A stretch of DNA of 38,767 nucleotides from Clostridiales bacterium (lineage in GTDB: Bacteria; Bacillota; Clostridia; Christensenellales; Aristaeellaceae), in the NCBI GenBank assembly GCA_004554085.1, contig SFNY01000015.1, positions 1-38,767 of the forward strand. Reading direction: 5' to 3'. The position numbers and the translations under genes are program-made. Shown here piece after piece: positions 18,428 to 26,459 of the stretch (within the stretch, counting starts at the first letter, position 1; the number at the start of each line of letters is the position of its first letter). The notes below the pieces were generated by a model. It worked only from the letters and a program-made list of their open reading frames with translations. It did not search any database and had not been told where the DNA came from.

Positions 18428-20035
18428 ATGTACAGAGCAATTCTGTGTGACGACGATGAAATCATTGCCCGCGGCATGAGCATGTGCATTCCCTGGGAGG
18501 AGCTGGGCATAGAATTCTGCGGGTACCGCAACAACGGCCTGGAAGGCAAAAGGCTCTTCGACGAGGTCAAGCCCGACATCGTGATGACGGATATCTGCAT
18601 GCCGCTGATGGACGGACTGCAGCTGACCGAATATGCCAAATCCGTCAATCCCGACGTTCGCGTGATCATCTTCAGCGGGTACGGCGATTTCAAATATGCG
18701 CAGAAGGCCATTCATGTGGGCGCCATGGACTACCTGCTCAAGCCGATCAACGAAACCGAGCTGCGGGCGCTGCTCCGGCGCGCGGTTGAGGAATTGAACC
18801 GCGTGCGTGAGCACAGCATCTACGAGCGCGACCGCGAGCAGAGAAACATGACCGACCTGCTGAGGACGCTGATGTTTGACGGGCCCGCCGCGGCCAAGCT
18901 TCGCGGAAGCGCCGCCATTCTGGACGAGCTCAAGTCGGATTGCGTCATGGCGTTTATCGCGAATATCGACAGCTACAATCAGCTGCACTATCGCATGACC
19001 AACGAGGAAATTCTCAACGTCAACACAAACTTCGCATCCTGTTTTGAAAAACAGCTGTCGGAATTCATCATTCTGGACAGGAGTTACGGTGAGCTGATTG
19101 GCTGCGTGCGCGGAAGCAGCCGCGATGAAATCAATCTGAATCTGCGCAAGGGCATCACGCACGTGCGCAATACCTTCCGCATCCTGTGCCCCGAGCTCTC
19201 CATCACCTTCGTCTGCGGCGGCATCTACCCCTCCATCGAGGAGCTGCATCGCTCCTATCAGGAGGCGGAGATCACGACCCAGTCCCGCTTCGTGCATCCC
19301 GCCGGATCCTGCATCCGCTATTCGCCGGCCGACAATGAGGTTGAGCTCAGCGACGACGATATGGATAAGCTCTATGCGGTTTCCAAGGTTCTCGCGGCGG
19401 TCAAGCAGTGCGACCGCACCCGGATCGATATGGAGATCGAATCGCTGCGTACACTGCTGCTGAAGGCCGGCATGCGCTCGCGCACGCTGCTGCAGTTCTA
19501 CACGAACAATCTGTTCAACACGCTGTTCATCAACCTTCAGCAGATGGGTCTTGACGACAAGGCCTCGGATCTGGACTTCATCGGTGAATACGAGCGCATC
19601 GGCAGCCTGCAGAATGTGGACGTCGCGCTGGATCGGCTGCGCGCGATTCTCAACAAGGTCGTCATGCTGCTGGAGGAGAACTCCCGCAGCCGCAATTCGC
19701 TGGCGATCGCCGACGCAATCGAATACATCAACGAGCACTATATGGATCATCGCCTTTCCCTGGACGATGTGGCCAAGCATGTCCATATGAGCCCCTGCTA
19801 TTTCTCGGTGATCTTCAAGCGTGAAACCTGCGATGTATTTACCGATTATCTGATCCGCCTGCGCATCAAGAAATCCATTGAAATGATGCACAACACCGAT
19901 ATGAAGGTCTATGAAATCGCGATCGCGGTCGGGTATGATACCGCTTCCTATTACAGCACCGCCTTCAAGAAGGAAACCGGATATTCCCCCAGGGAGTACA
20001 AGAAGATCTTTGTGGAAGCGGAATCAGAGGACTGA
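18428..20035 (+). CDS. Response regulator with AraC-type DNA-binding domain, YesN type
   Basis: A 535-residue regulator. The receiver domain has acidic residues C7-DDD10, the phospho-acceptor Asp55 (MTDICMPLMDG) and Lys105 in YLLKPI. A long middle region of unassigned function follows (about 130-420). The C-terminal AraC domain (about 430-530) has two helix-turn-helix units: LSLDDVAKHVHMSPCYFSVIFKR, then VYEIAIAVGYDTASYYSTAFKKETGYSPREYKK in two runs. It is the natural partner of the kinase just upstream. The paired 21-bp-spaced sites at 15460 and 25364 suit an AraC-type binder, so it may control its own operon and the operon starting at 25530. Confidence 0.95.
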   Translation: MYRAILCDDDEIIARGMSMCIPWEELGIEFCGYRNNGLEGKRLFDEVKPDIVMTDICMPLMDGLQLTEYAKSVNPDVRVIIFSGYGDFKYAQKAIHVGAMDYLLKPINETELRALLRRAVEELNRVREHSIYERDREQRNMTDLLRTLMFDGPAAAKLRGSAAILDELKSDCVMAFIANIDSYNQLHYRMTNEEILNVNTNFASCFEKQLSEFIILDRSYGELIGCVRGSSRDEINLNLRKGITHVRNTFRILCPELSITFVCGGIYPSIEELHRSYQEAEITTQSRFVHPAGSCIRYSPADNEVELSDDDMDKLYAVSKVLAAVKQCDRTRIDMEIESLRTLLLKAGMRSRTLLQFYTNNLFNTLFINLQQMGLDDKASDLDFIGEYERIGSLQNVDVALDRLRAILNKVVMLLEENSRSRNSLAIADAIEYINEHYMDHRLSLDDVAKHVHMSPCYFSVIFKRETCDVFTDYLIRLRIKKSIEMMHNTDMKVYEIAIAVGYDTASYYSTAFKKETGYSPREYKKIFVEAESED

Positions 20036-20055
20036 GCATTGTTCGGAGGACAGCC

Positions 20056-21540
20056 ATGCAGAATATCATTCAGCTTGATCCCCGCGACAATGTGTGCGTC
20101 GCAGTTTTGCCGCTGCACGCCGGCACGCGCGCAGAATGCGCGGGGCAAGCGCTGACCACAGCGGAGGAGATCACGTCCGGCCACAAGCTTGCGCTCCGGG
20201 ATATTGGCGAAGGCGAGCATGTGATCAAATACGGCGCTTCGATCGGCCTCGCCACGCGGAATATCCGCAAGGGGGAGCACATCCATTCCCACAACCTGCG
20301 AACGGGGCTCTCCGGCCTGCTGGAATACGCCTATCCCGGCACACCCGAACCGGGGAAGGCGCTCCCGCCGCGCACGTTCATGGGATACATGCGCCCCGAC
20401 GGCAGCGCAGGCACCCGCAATGACATCTACATCGTTCCGACCGTGGGCTGCGTAAACGGCACCGCGCGCACGCTCGCCCGCATGGCTTCGGAGAGGTTCC
20501 CGAACGCCGCCGACAGCTTCCTCGCGCTCACGCACGATATGGGCTGCAGCCAGCTGGGAGAGGACATGGAATGCACCCGCTCCCTGCTCGCCGGGCTCAT
20601 CCGGAATCCGAACGCCGGCGGCGTTCTGGTGCTGGGGCTCGGCTGCGAAAACAATTATGTCGACAGCTTCAGGCCGTATCTGAAGGATTGCAGGGCCGAG
20701 CGCATCCGCTTTCTCGTCGCGCAGGAATGCGAGGATGAAATCGAACGGGGCATGCAGCTGCTCGAGGAGCTCGCCCATCTGACGGCCCGCGACCGGCGCT
20801 GCGAGCTGCCCGCCTCTTACCTGACGCTCGGCTTCAAATGCGGCGGCTCCGACGCCTTCTCCGGCATCACGGCGAACCCGCTCTGCGGACGCATCGCCGA
20901 CCGCCTGACGGCGATGGGCGGCAAGTGCATTCTGACGGAGGTTCCGGAGATGTTCGGCGCGGAGCAGATTCTTCTGGATCGCTGCGCCGATCTGGAGACC
21001 TTTGAGGCCGCCGTCGGCATGATCAACGGCTTCAAGGCGTATTACATCCGCCACGGTCAGCCGATCTACGAAAATCCCTCCCCGGGCAATAAAGAGGGCG
21101 GAATCACCACGCTGGAGGAGAAATCGCTGGGCTGCATCCGCAAGGGCGGCGACGCCATCGTCACCGACGTCCTGCCGATGGGCGGCTTCGTGCGCAGACC
21201 CGGCCTCTCTCTGCTCACGGGGCCCGGAAACGATCTGATCTCCTGCACGAATCTCGCCGCCGCAGGCGCATCGCTGATCGTGTTCACCACCGGACGCGGC
21301 AACCCCTTCTGCGCGCCCGTCCCCACCGTGAAGCTGGCTTCCAACACTCCCATGGCGTCGCGAAAGCAGAACTGGATCGATTACAGCGCTGGAGCTTTGC
21401 TCGAAAGCGGCGATTTTGACGCGGAAGCGGAGCGCTTCATGGACTATCTGCTGCGGGTCGCCTCCGGCGAATGCCTGACGCGCGGCGAACAGAACGGAAG
21501 CCGGGGCATCGCCCTTTTCCGCGACGGCGTGATTCTCTGA
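20056..21540 (+). CDS. uxaA: UxaA-family dehydratase (altronate dehydratase-like)
   Basis: UxaA removes water from D-altronate to give 2-keto-3-deoxygluconate, using a divalent metal. The 494-residue protein is full length for the family. The N-terminal SAF-like domain (residues 1-80) reads GHKLALRDIGEGEHVIKYG and ATRNIRKGEHIHSHN, and the C-terminal domain holds GFKCGGSDAFSGITANP. It is translated 20 bases after the response regulator, so the sensor operon ends in a catabolic enzyme. Its product fits KdgK and KdgA encoded divergently. No uxaB or uxaC is present, so the natural substrate could be another aldonate or an aldarate. Confidence 0.9.
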   Translation: MQNIIQLDPRDNVCVAVLPLHAGTRAECAGQALTTAEEITSGHKLALRDIGEGEHVIKYGASIGLATRNIRKGEHIHSHNLRTGLSGLLEYAYPGTPEPGKALPPRTFMGYMRPDGSAGTRNDIYIVPTVGCVNGTARTLARMASERFPNAADSFLALTHDMGCSQLGEDMECTRSLLAGLIRNPNAGGVLVLGLGCENNYVDSFRPYLKDCRAERIRFLVAQECEDEIERGMQLLEELAHLTARDRRCELPASYLTLGFKCGGSDAFSGITANPLCGRIADRLTAMGGKCILTEVPEMFGAEQILLDRCADLETFEAAVGMINGFKAYYIRHGQPIYENPSPGNKEGGITTLEEKSLGCIRKGGDAIVTDVLPMGGFVRRPGLSLLTGPGNDLISCTNLAAAGASLIVFTTGRGNPFCAPVPTVKLASNTPMASRKQNWIDYSAGALLESGDFDAEAERFMDYLLRVASGECLTRGEQNGSRGIALFRDGVIL

Positions 21541-21565
21541 GGTGCGGCGCGCGCCGAACCGAATC

Positions 21566-21596
21566 AAAAACAGCCGGCATATGCCAGCTGTTTTTT
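21566..21596. terminator. Terminator between uxaA and malic enzyme
   Basis: AAAAACAGC and GCTGTTTTTT flank an inner GGCATATGCC, giving a stem with one C/A mismatch and a T6 tract. It sits between two convergent genes and carries A and T runs on both sides, so it can end transcription from either direction. Confidence 0.85.
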
Positions 21597-21606
21597 CATA
21601 TCGCCC

Positions 21607-22782
21607 TCAGATTCTCGCCACGCCGCTCCTGCGCGCCGCCTCGGCGACCGCCGCCGCGACCGCCTTGCCCACGCGCGGATCAAAGGCCGCGGGGATGATA
21701 TAGTCCTCGTTCAGCTCCTCCTCGCTGATCAGATCCGCCAGCGCGTTTGCGGCGGCGATCTTCATTTCATCGTTGATTTCGCTGGCGCGCACATCGAATG
21801 CGCCACGGAAGATGCCCGGAAACGCCAGCACATTGTTGATCTGGTTCGGATAATCGCTGCGGCCGGTGGATACCACCCTCGCGCCGCCCGCCTTCGCATC
21901 CTCGGGGAAGATCTCCGGCGTGGGATTGGCACAGGCGAACACGATCGCGTCGCGGTTCATGGTGGAGACCATTTCCCTCGTCAGCATACCCGGCGCGGAG
22001 ACGCCGATGAACACATCCGCGCCCACCAGCACATCCTTCAGGCTGCCCTTGCGCCCCAGGGGGTTGGTCAGCTCGGCCATCTCCTGCTTTGCGGGGTTCA
22101 TGTGATCCGTGCGGCCATTCCAGATCGCGCCGCTGCGGTCGCACATGACGATGTCCCTGATACCGTCGGAAACCAGCAGCCTCGTGATCGCCGTCGCCGC
22201 CGCGCCCGCGCCGGAGACGACCACGCGCAGGCCCTCCTTGCCCTTCCCGACCACCTTCAGCGCGTTGTGCAGGCCCGCCAGCGTGATGACAGCCGTGCCG
22301 TGCTGGTCGTCGTGGAAGATCGGGATGTCGCACTTCTCCTTCAGCTTGCGCTCGATCTCGAAGCAGCGGGGCGCCGAAATGTCCTCCAGGTTGACGCCGC
22401 CGAAGGAGCCGGACAGCAGATACACGGTGTTGACGAACTCGTCAACGTCCTGCGTCCGGATGCACAGCGGGAATGCGTCCACGTCGCCGAAGGCCTTGAA
22501 CAGCACGCACTTGCCCTCCATGACGGGCATGCCGGCCTCGGGGCCGATGTCGCCCAGACCCAGCACCGCGGAGCCGTCCGTGATGACCGCGCACAGGTTG
22601 TGGCGGCGGGTCAGCTCATAGCTCTTGCTCACGTCCTTTTGAATCTCCAGGCAGGGCTGGGCCACGCCGGGGGTGTAGGCCAGGGAGAGATCCTCCTTGC
22701 CCGCAACGGGCACACGGGACACCACCTCGATTTTACCTGCCCATTCATAGTGCTTTTTCAGCGATTCTTCTGCATAATTCAT
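21607..22782 (-). CDS. NAD(P)-dependent malic enzyme, short bacterial type
   Basis: The enzyme converts malate to pyruvate and CO2 with reduction of NAD(P). The 391-residue protein has the catalytic tyrosine in YTPGVA (Y36), the catalytic lysine in MEGKC (K91), the metal/substrate segment HDDQHGTA and the dinucleotide-binding VVSGAGAAATAITRLL. I chose the ATG at 22782 because AGGAGAGG is eight bases upstream; a frame to 22803 starts at the stop of the upstream gene with no site. It is the third gene of the amidohydrolase operon. A metabolic link to the sugar-acid operons through pyruvate is likely. Confidence 0.94.
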   Translation of the reverse strand: MNYAEESLKKHYEWAGKIEVVSRVPVAGKEDLSLAYTPGVAQPCLEIQKDVSKSYELTRRHNLCAVITDGSAVLGLGDIGPEAGMPVMEGKCVLFKAFGDVDAFPLCIRTQDVDEFVNTVYLLSGSFGGVNLEDISAPRCFEIERKLKEKCDIPIFHDDQHGTAVITLAGLHNALKVVGKGKEGLRVVVSGAGAAATAITRLLVSDGIRDIVMCDRSGAIWNGRTDHMNPAKQEMAELTNPLGRKGSLKDVLVGADVFIGVSAPGMLTREMVSTMNRDAIVFACANPTPEIFPEDAKAGGARVVSTGRSDYPNQINNVLAFPGIFRGAFDVRASEINDEMKIAAANALADLISEEELNEDYIIPAAFDPRVGKAVAAAVAEAARRSGVARI

Positions 22783-22803
22783 GCGTTTTACCTCTCCTTG
22801 CAA

Positions 22804-24333
22804 TCAGTCCTCACAGCCATCCGGCGGAATAAAGAATTCCGTGGACGAATTGACGCAGTTGAACATGTCGTCCCATGCGGAAATCACGCCCACGACATAG
22901 CCGCCGTTGAAGCAATCGTAGTCGCTATGTTTGAACGTGAACTCACCACTCAGCTCGCTGCCGATGTTCGACTGCCGGAGCGCGCCGAACACATACAGAT
23001 CCACGCGGCGAATCTGCGGGTCCGCACAGCCCTCCGCGGGATGCACGGTGTATTTCACGTGGTGCAGGCCGTCCGCATCCGGCTCGGTGGTAAAGCTGTC
23101 CATCGATACGCTGTACCGGGGGCGCGGATCCTCCACGACGTCGGGATCGCCCATGGAGGACAGGGGATACTGTCCGGTGGGGCCGTAGGTACGCACCAGA
23201 TAGTCGCGGTGGCGCGCAAAGCGCTCCATGCCGTCCACCTCGATGTACGCCGCGTCGGCGACGCCCACGCCGTTTTCCGCAGCCGTCCTCGGCAGCGGAA
23301 TGGATTCATAGCGATAGCCGCCGAGCGTGCTCTCAACGGTATCGATCGCGACCGCATCCTTTGACGCCAGGATGGCGTTCGTCATGAAGTAATCCACAGC
23401 TTCGTCCGGATCGGGGGTCATGGAGACCGCGCCGGTGGGGCTGCAGGGGCCGCGGCGGTTCGCCGTCAGGCAGTCCATCAGGACAAAGTCGTAGGTGCGG
23501 ATCTTGTGCTGCGCGGTCAGATAGTCGCAGAGCAGCTGCGCATCCGCCTTGGCGAAGGTGCCGTCCTTGCGGGCGGAATACATGCCGCTGTGACCGCGGC
23601 GGCCCGTGTCGCCGAACCACGCGCGCAGATCGCGCAGGCCGTAGTGCAGCTTCAGCGAACCGGTGCAGCCGATGAACCCGTGATTCTTGAACACCGGCAT
23701 GCCGATGAACACGTCGGTCCAGTCGCCTCCGTCGTTGGCCGCCTCCGCCTCCGCGCGGGTGCGCAGAAAGCGCGGGAATGCCACCGGAATCCTGCGCCCA
23801 TTCGCCAGCTCGACGATGTGCAGGTCGCGGCCGCTGCCGTCGATGGCGTCCACATTGACGAGACGCGCGCCGCTGGTGCCGTCGAGAATGCCGTCGCCGT
23901 TGTAATCATAGGTGACGTCCTCCTCGTGCACGGCGTTGTCCGGCACGCGGTTCAGGCGGGCATAGTGAAATCCGACCGCGTTATCGAAGCCCGAGGGATT
24001 CGGATCCGGGGTGAACACCGCATCGACAACCTTCAGCTCCGAGCCGTTGTTGTAGCCGATGATCTCGCGGATCTGCTCCGCCACATAGCGCACGATGCGC
24101 GGATCGGTGATCACGCCGCGCCCCTTCTCGCCGCGCGCGCCCTGCCAGCAGCAGACCACATTCGTCTTGATCGTGACATGATCGCCCGGCTTCACCAGCG
24201 CACGCAGGCCCTCCGGGCCATAGATCTGGCGAATCGCATCGTCGATCATCAGCTTCAGCTCATCATCATTGGGTTCCGCACGCTGGCAGGAGATTGCCAC
24301 GCGCGAAAACTTCGGATCACGGATATTCTGCAT
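22804..24333 (-). CDS. DUF362-family protein with a calcium-loop-like motif
   Basis: A 509-residue protein whose core matches the DUF362 family (KPGDHVTIKTNVVCC, then GMPVFKNHGFIGCTGSLKLHYG); biochemical role unknown to me. Unlike many DUF362 proteins it shows no ferredoxin cysteine clusters and no signal peptide. At residues 143-151 it reads DYNGDGILD, the D-x-N-x-D-G-x-x-D pattern of dockerin or EF-hand calcium loops. The C-terminal 80 residues (YTVHPAEG, RRVDLYVFG, DYDCFNGGYVVGVISAWDD) look like a separate beta-rich domain. It lies between amidohydrolase and malic enzyme genes in one operon. Function should be left open. Confidence 0.82.
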   Translation of the reverse strand: MQNIRDPKFSRVAISCQRAEPNDDELKLMIDDAIRQIYGPEGLRALVKPGDHVTIKTNVVCCWQGARGEKGRGVITDPRIVRYVAEQIREIIGYNNGSELKVVDAVFTPDPNPSGFDNAVGFHYARLNRVPDNAVHEEDVTYDYNGDGILDGTSGARLVNVDAIDGSGRDLHIVELANGRRIPVAFPRFLRTRAEAEAANDGGDWTDVFIGMPVFKNHGFIGCTGSLKLHYGLRDLRAWFGDTGRRGHSGMYSARKDGTFAKADAQLLCDYLTAQHKIRTYDFVLMDCLTANRRGPCSPTGAVSMTPDPDEAVDYFMTNAILASKDAVAIDTVESTLGGYRYESIPLPRTAAENGVGVADAAYIEVDGMERFARHRDYLVRTYGPTGQYPLSSMGDPDVVEDPRPRYSVSMDSFTTEPDADGLHHVKYTVHPAEGCADPQIRRVDLYVFGALRQSNIGSELSGEFTFKHSDYDCFNGGYVVGVISAWDDMFNCVNSSTEFFIPPDGCED

Positions 24334-24364
24334 ACTTGTGTTCTCCTTTCATATCCCCGTCGGC

Positions 24365-25279
24365 TCAGTCATGAAAAAACAATCGTTCGGCATTGCCGTG
24401 CATTACCAGCTCAAGCTCCTCTCCGCTGAAGCCGCACTGCTTTTTCGTCGTGTTCAGCAGCTGCTCCATCGTCGCACATTTGAGCATTCCGGGATAATCC
24501 GATGCATACATCAGCTTCTCCGCGCCTGCGACGCCGGCAGCCTCTCTGATCCTTGCCACTGCGGACGGGAACGGATATTCCTCGCCGATGTTGTTGTAGA
24601 AATACTCGGCGATCGTCGATGTGTCCATATAGACATTGGAATGTGTCCTCATCAGCTCCAGCAATTCGCCAAAGGCCTCCCTGCGGGCGTACGGCGCAAA
24701 GCATGCGTCCGCGCCCATATGGCACAGCACCCAGGTGATCTTGGGAAAGCGCCGGATCAGCAGCTTCAGATCGACAATATCCGTGTCTGTAAACAGATGG
24801 AGGAACGCGCTCTGGCGGTTTTCATTGACGCATTCCCAGACCGGCATCAGCTCCTCGGACGCCATGTGCAGCTGCGGCGCGCACTGGAAGGTGCTCTTGA
24901 CCTCCACCTTGAAGCCGAACAGCGGCGTATTTCTGTAGAGGCTCTCCAGCTCGTCCGCGGCCTGCCTGCCCTTGATCGCATTTACAAGCGCAACGCCCTT
25001 AAAGCGTTCCGGCCAGCGCTTCACCGCATCCGCAATATAATCGTTGAAGTATCCGTAGAACGGATTGGGCATCAGCAGCGCCCGGTCGATCCCCAGCCAG
25101 TCCATATAGGCAAGCAGCGTTTCGGGGGTGCTGCGCGTCTGTTCAAAGGCCGGCGGCGCCAGCTGGCGCAGTTGCGTACCCACGCGAACCCTGCCGTAGC
25201 TGTCGCCGGTCATGGGCGCGCCATCGGTAATTCCCGCGCACTTCGGAAAAATATGTGCATGGACATCGATCACCTTCAT
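24365..25279 (-). CDS. Amidohydrolase-superfamily metal hydrolase or decarboxylase
   Basis: A 304-residue TIM-barrel protein of the Amidohydro_2 branch. The N-terminal metal motif is DVHAHIFP (H7, H9), VLCHMGA carries a further histidine, and YASDYPG near residue 258 carries the metal-binding aspartate. Relatives hydrolyse lactones such as 2-pyrone-4,6-dicarboxylate or decarboxylate aromatic acids, so a lactonase for a sugar acid is possible here. It is the first gene of a three-gene operon that diverges from the large transport operon at 25530, and has a GGGGGGAG ribosome site. Substrate unknown. Confidence 0.85.
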   Translation of the reverse strand: MKVIDVHAHIFPKCAGITDGAPMTGDSYGRVRVGTQLRQLAPPAFEQTRSTPETLLAYMDWLGIDRALLMPNPFYGYFNDYIADAVKRWPERFKGVALVNAIKGRQAADELESLYRNTPLFGFKVEVKSTFQCAPQLHMASEELMPVWECVNENRQSAFLHLFTDTDIVDLKLLIRRFPKITWVLCHMGADACFAPYARREAFGELLELMRTHSNVYMDTSTIAEYFYNNIGEEYPFPSAVARIREAAGVAGAEKLMYASDYPGMLKCATMEQLLNTTKKQCGFSGEELELVMHGNAERLFFHD

Positions 25280-25321
25280 GCGATTCTCCCCCCGCTTTCA
25301 TAGGTATTCTCACTGTAAAAA

Positions 25322-25350
25322 AGCATATCATACGGGTTTTCAAAATTCAA
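25322..25350 (-). promoter_or_regulatory. Promoter for the amidohydrolase operon
   Basis: On the minus strand TTGAAT (25350-25345) and TATGCT (25327-25322) are separated by 17 bases. The -10 lies 43 bases before the start codon at 25279. The promoter diverges from the one at 25413, and the direct-repeat site 25364-25396 lies between them, so one protein might act on both. Confidence 0.6.
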
Positions 25351-25363
25351 GGCGAGCTCTTAC

Positions 25364-25396
25364 AATATGATTTCCAAGTATTTCAATATCTTTCGA
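25364..25396 (+). promoter_or_regulatory. Direct-repeat activator site upstream of the 13-gene operon
   Basis: AATATGAT at 25364 and AATATCTT at 25385 are 21 bases apart, and the 13-mer CAATATCTTTCGA begins exactly 29 bases before the -35 box at 25413. This repeats the layout at 15460-15492, where the proximal 13-mer differs at one position and the distal 8-mer at one position. The match in both sequence and spacing supports a shared activator. Confidence 0.58.
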
Positions 25397-25412
25397 GGTT
25401 CATTCCGCAGCA

Positions 25413-25441
25413 TTGACTCTGCATTTGTTCTCAAATATATT
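25413..25441 (+). promoter_or_regulatory. Promoter of the 13-gene catabolic operon
   Basis: TTGACT (25413-25418) and TATATT (25436-25441) are 17 bases apart, close to consensus, and stand 88 bases before the first start codon at 25530. The leader between them shows no obvious terminator hairpin. Confidence 0.7.
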
Positions 25442-25529
25442 GGTTTCAGAAGTAGCGGTCAGGCCGCAGCAATGTAGACGTGCGCACCTCGCCCGCAGCA
25501 ACCAATCAACGAAACGGAGGGAACCTGAA

Positions 25530-26414
25530 ATGTTCCGACTCAAGGGAGTTATCCCGCCCATGATCACGCCCTTCAAGGCGAACGGCGATCTTGACGAAGA
25601 GAGCCTGAAGCAGCTGGTAACGTATCTCAACGGCAAGGTCAACGGCCTGTTCATCTGCGGCTCTTACGGCTGCGGCCCGCTGATGAGCCTGGAGGAGCGC
25701 AAGCGCGTCGCCGAAATCGTTCGCAAGTATGCAAGCGACGATATGCAGGTCGTCGTTCACACCGGCACCACCAATGCCCGCGATACCATCGAGCTCTCCC
25801 TGCACGCCCGCGACATCGGCTGCAGCGCCGCGTCCGCGGTCGGCCCCTACTACTACAAGTACAAGAGCATGGATCTGATCGGCTACTACGGCGAGATTCT
25901 CAGGGCCACGAAGGATTTCCCCTTCTACGCCTACCACAATCCGCAGTTCCAGGGCTATGAGACCGAGCTGGAGGTGTTCAAAAAGCTGAAGGAGATGGGC
26001 ATGTCCGGCATCAAGGACGCCACCTTCAACATCATGCAGTACGCAACCTACCAGCGCGAGCTGGCGGACGAGAACTTTGACATTGCGCTGGGCACGGAGG
26101 CGATGTGGATCTCTGCGCATGCGCTGGGCTGCGAGGCCTACATCCCCGGAATCGGCAACGTTTATCCGGAGCTGTGCTCCAGGATGTACGAGCTTTCCAT
26201 GGCCGGCAAGGCAGACGAGGCGCTCAAAATGCAGTTTGACATCAACAAGCTGCGCACCATCATGTACTGCACCCGCTCCACCCAGCTGGCGATCTACGCG
26301 ATCGCAGAGCTGCGCGGCATTATCAAGGCCTATCCCCGCTCGCCCTTCATCCCCGCCACCGACGCCGAAAAGGCGAACATCGCGGCTGGCCTGAAGGAGC
26401 TCGGCATTCTTTGA
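25530..26414 (+). CDS. DHDPS/NAL-family pyruvate-dependent aldolase or dehydratase
   Basis: A 294-residue (beta/alpha)8 class I enzyme of the dihydrodipicolinate synthase family. The Schiff-base lysine is K162 (GIKDAT) and the catalytic tyrosine Y135 (FYAYHNP). The usual GTTGE phosphate/carboxylate motif reads GSYGCGP (residues 44-50), so it is not DapA and binds a different substrate. A 2-keto-3-deoxy sugar-acid aldolase is the likely role, given the transporter and acid-sugar enzymes that follow. The ATG at 25530 has GGAGGG nine bases before it; a longer frame to 25413 begins inside the promoter. It is the first gene of the operon. Confidence 0.9.
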   Translation: MFRLKGVIPPMITPFKANGDLDEESLKQLVTYLNGKVNGLFICGSYGCGPLMSLEERKRVAEIVRKYASDDMQVVVHTGTTNARDTIELSLHARDIGCSAASAVGPYYYKYKSMDLIGYYGEILRATKDFPFYAYHNPQFQGYETELEVFKKLKEMGMSGIKDATFNIMQYATYQRELADENFDIALGTEAMWISAHALGCEAYIPGIGNVYPELCSRMYELSMAGKADEALKMQFDINKLRTIMYCTRSTQLAIYAIAELRGIIKAYPRSPFIPATDAEKANIAAGLKELGIL

Positions 26415-26459
26415 TCCCTACCCCGCAAGGGGAAAGAGAAATAAAAGGAGGAAACCCAA

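Noticed and set aside
18377..19891. A 504-codon open frame opposite the response regulator.
   Set aside because: The plus strand encodes receiver and AraC domains with all key residues; the antisense product has no recognisable motif.
25413..25529. A 39-codon N-terminal extension of the DHDPS-family gene.
   Set aside because: It would begin inside the -35 box and has no ribosome site, while the ATG at 25530 has GGAGGG at normal distance and matches the family's start.
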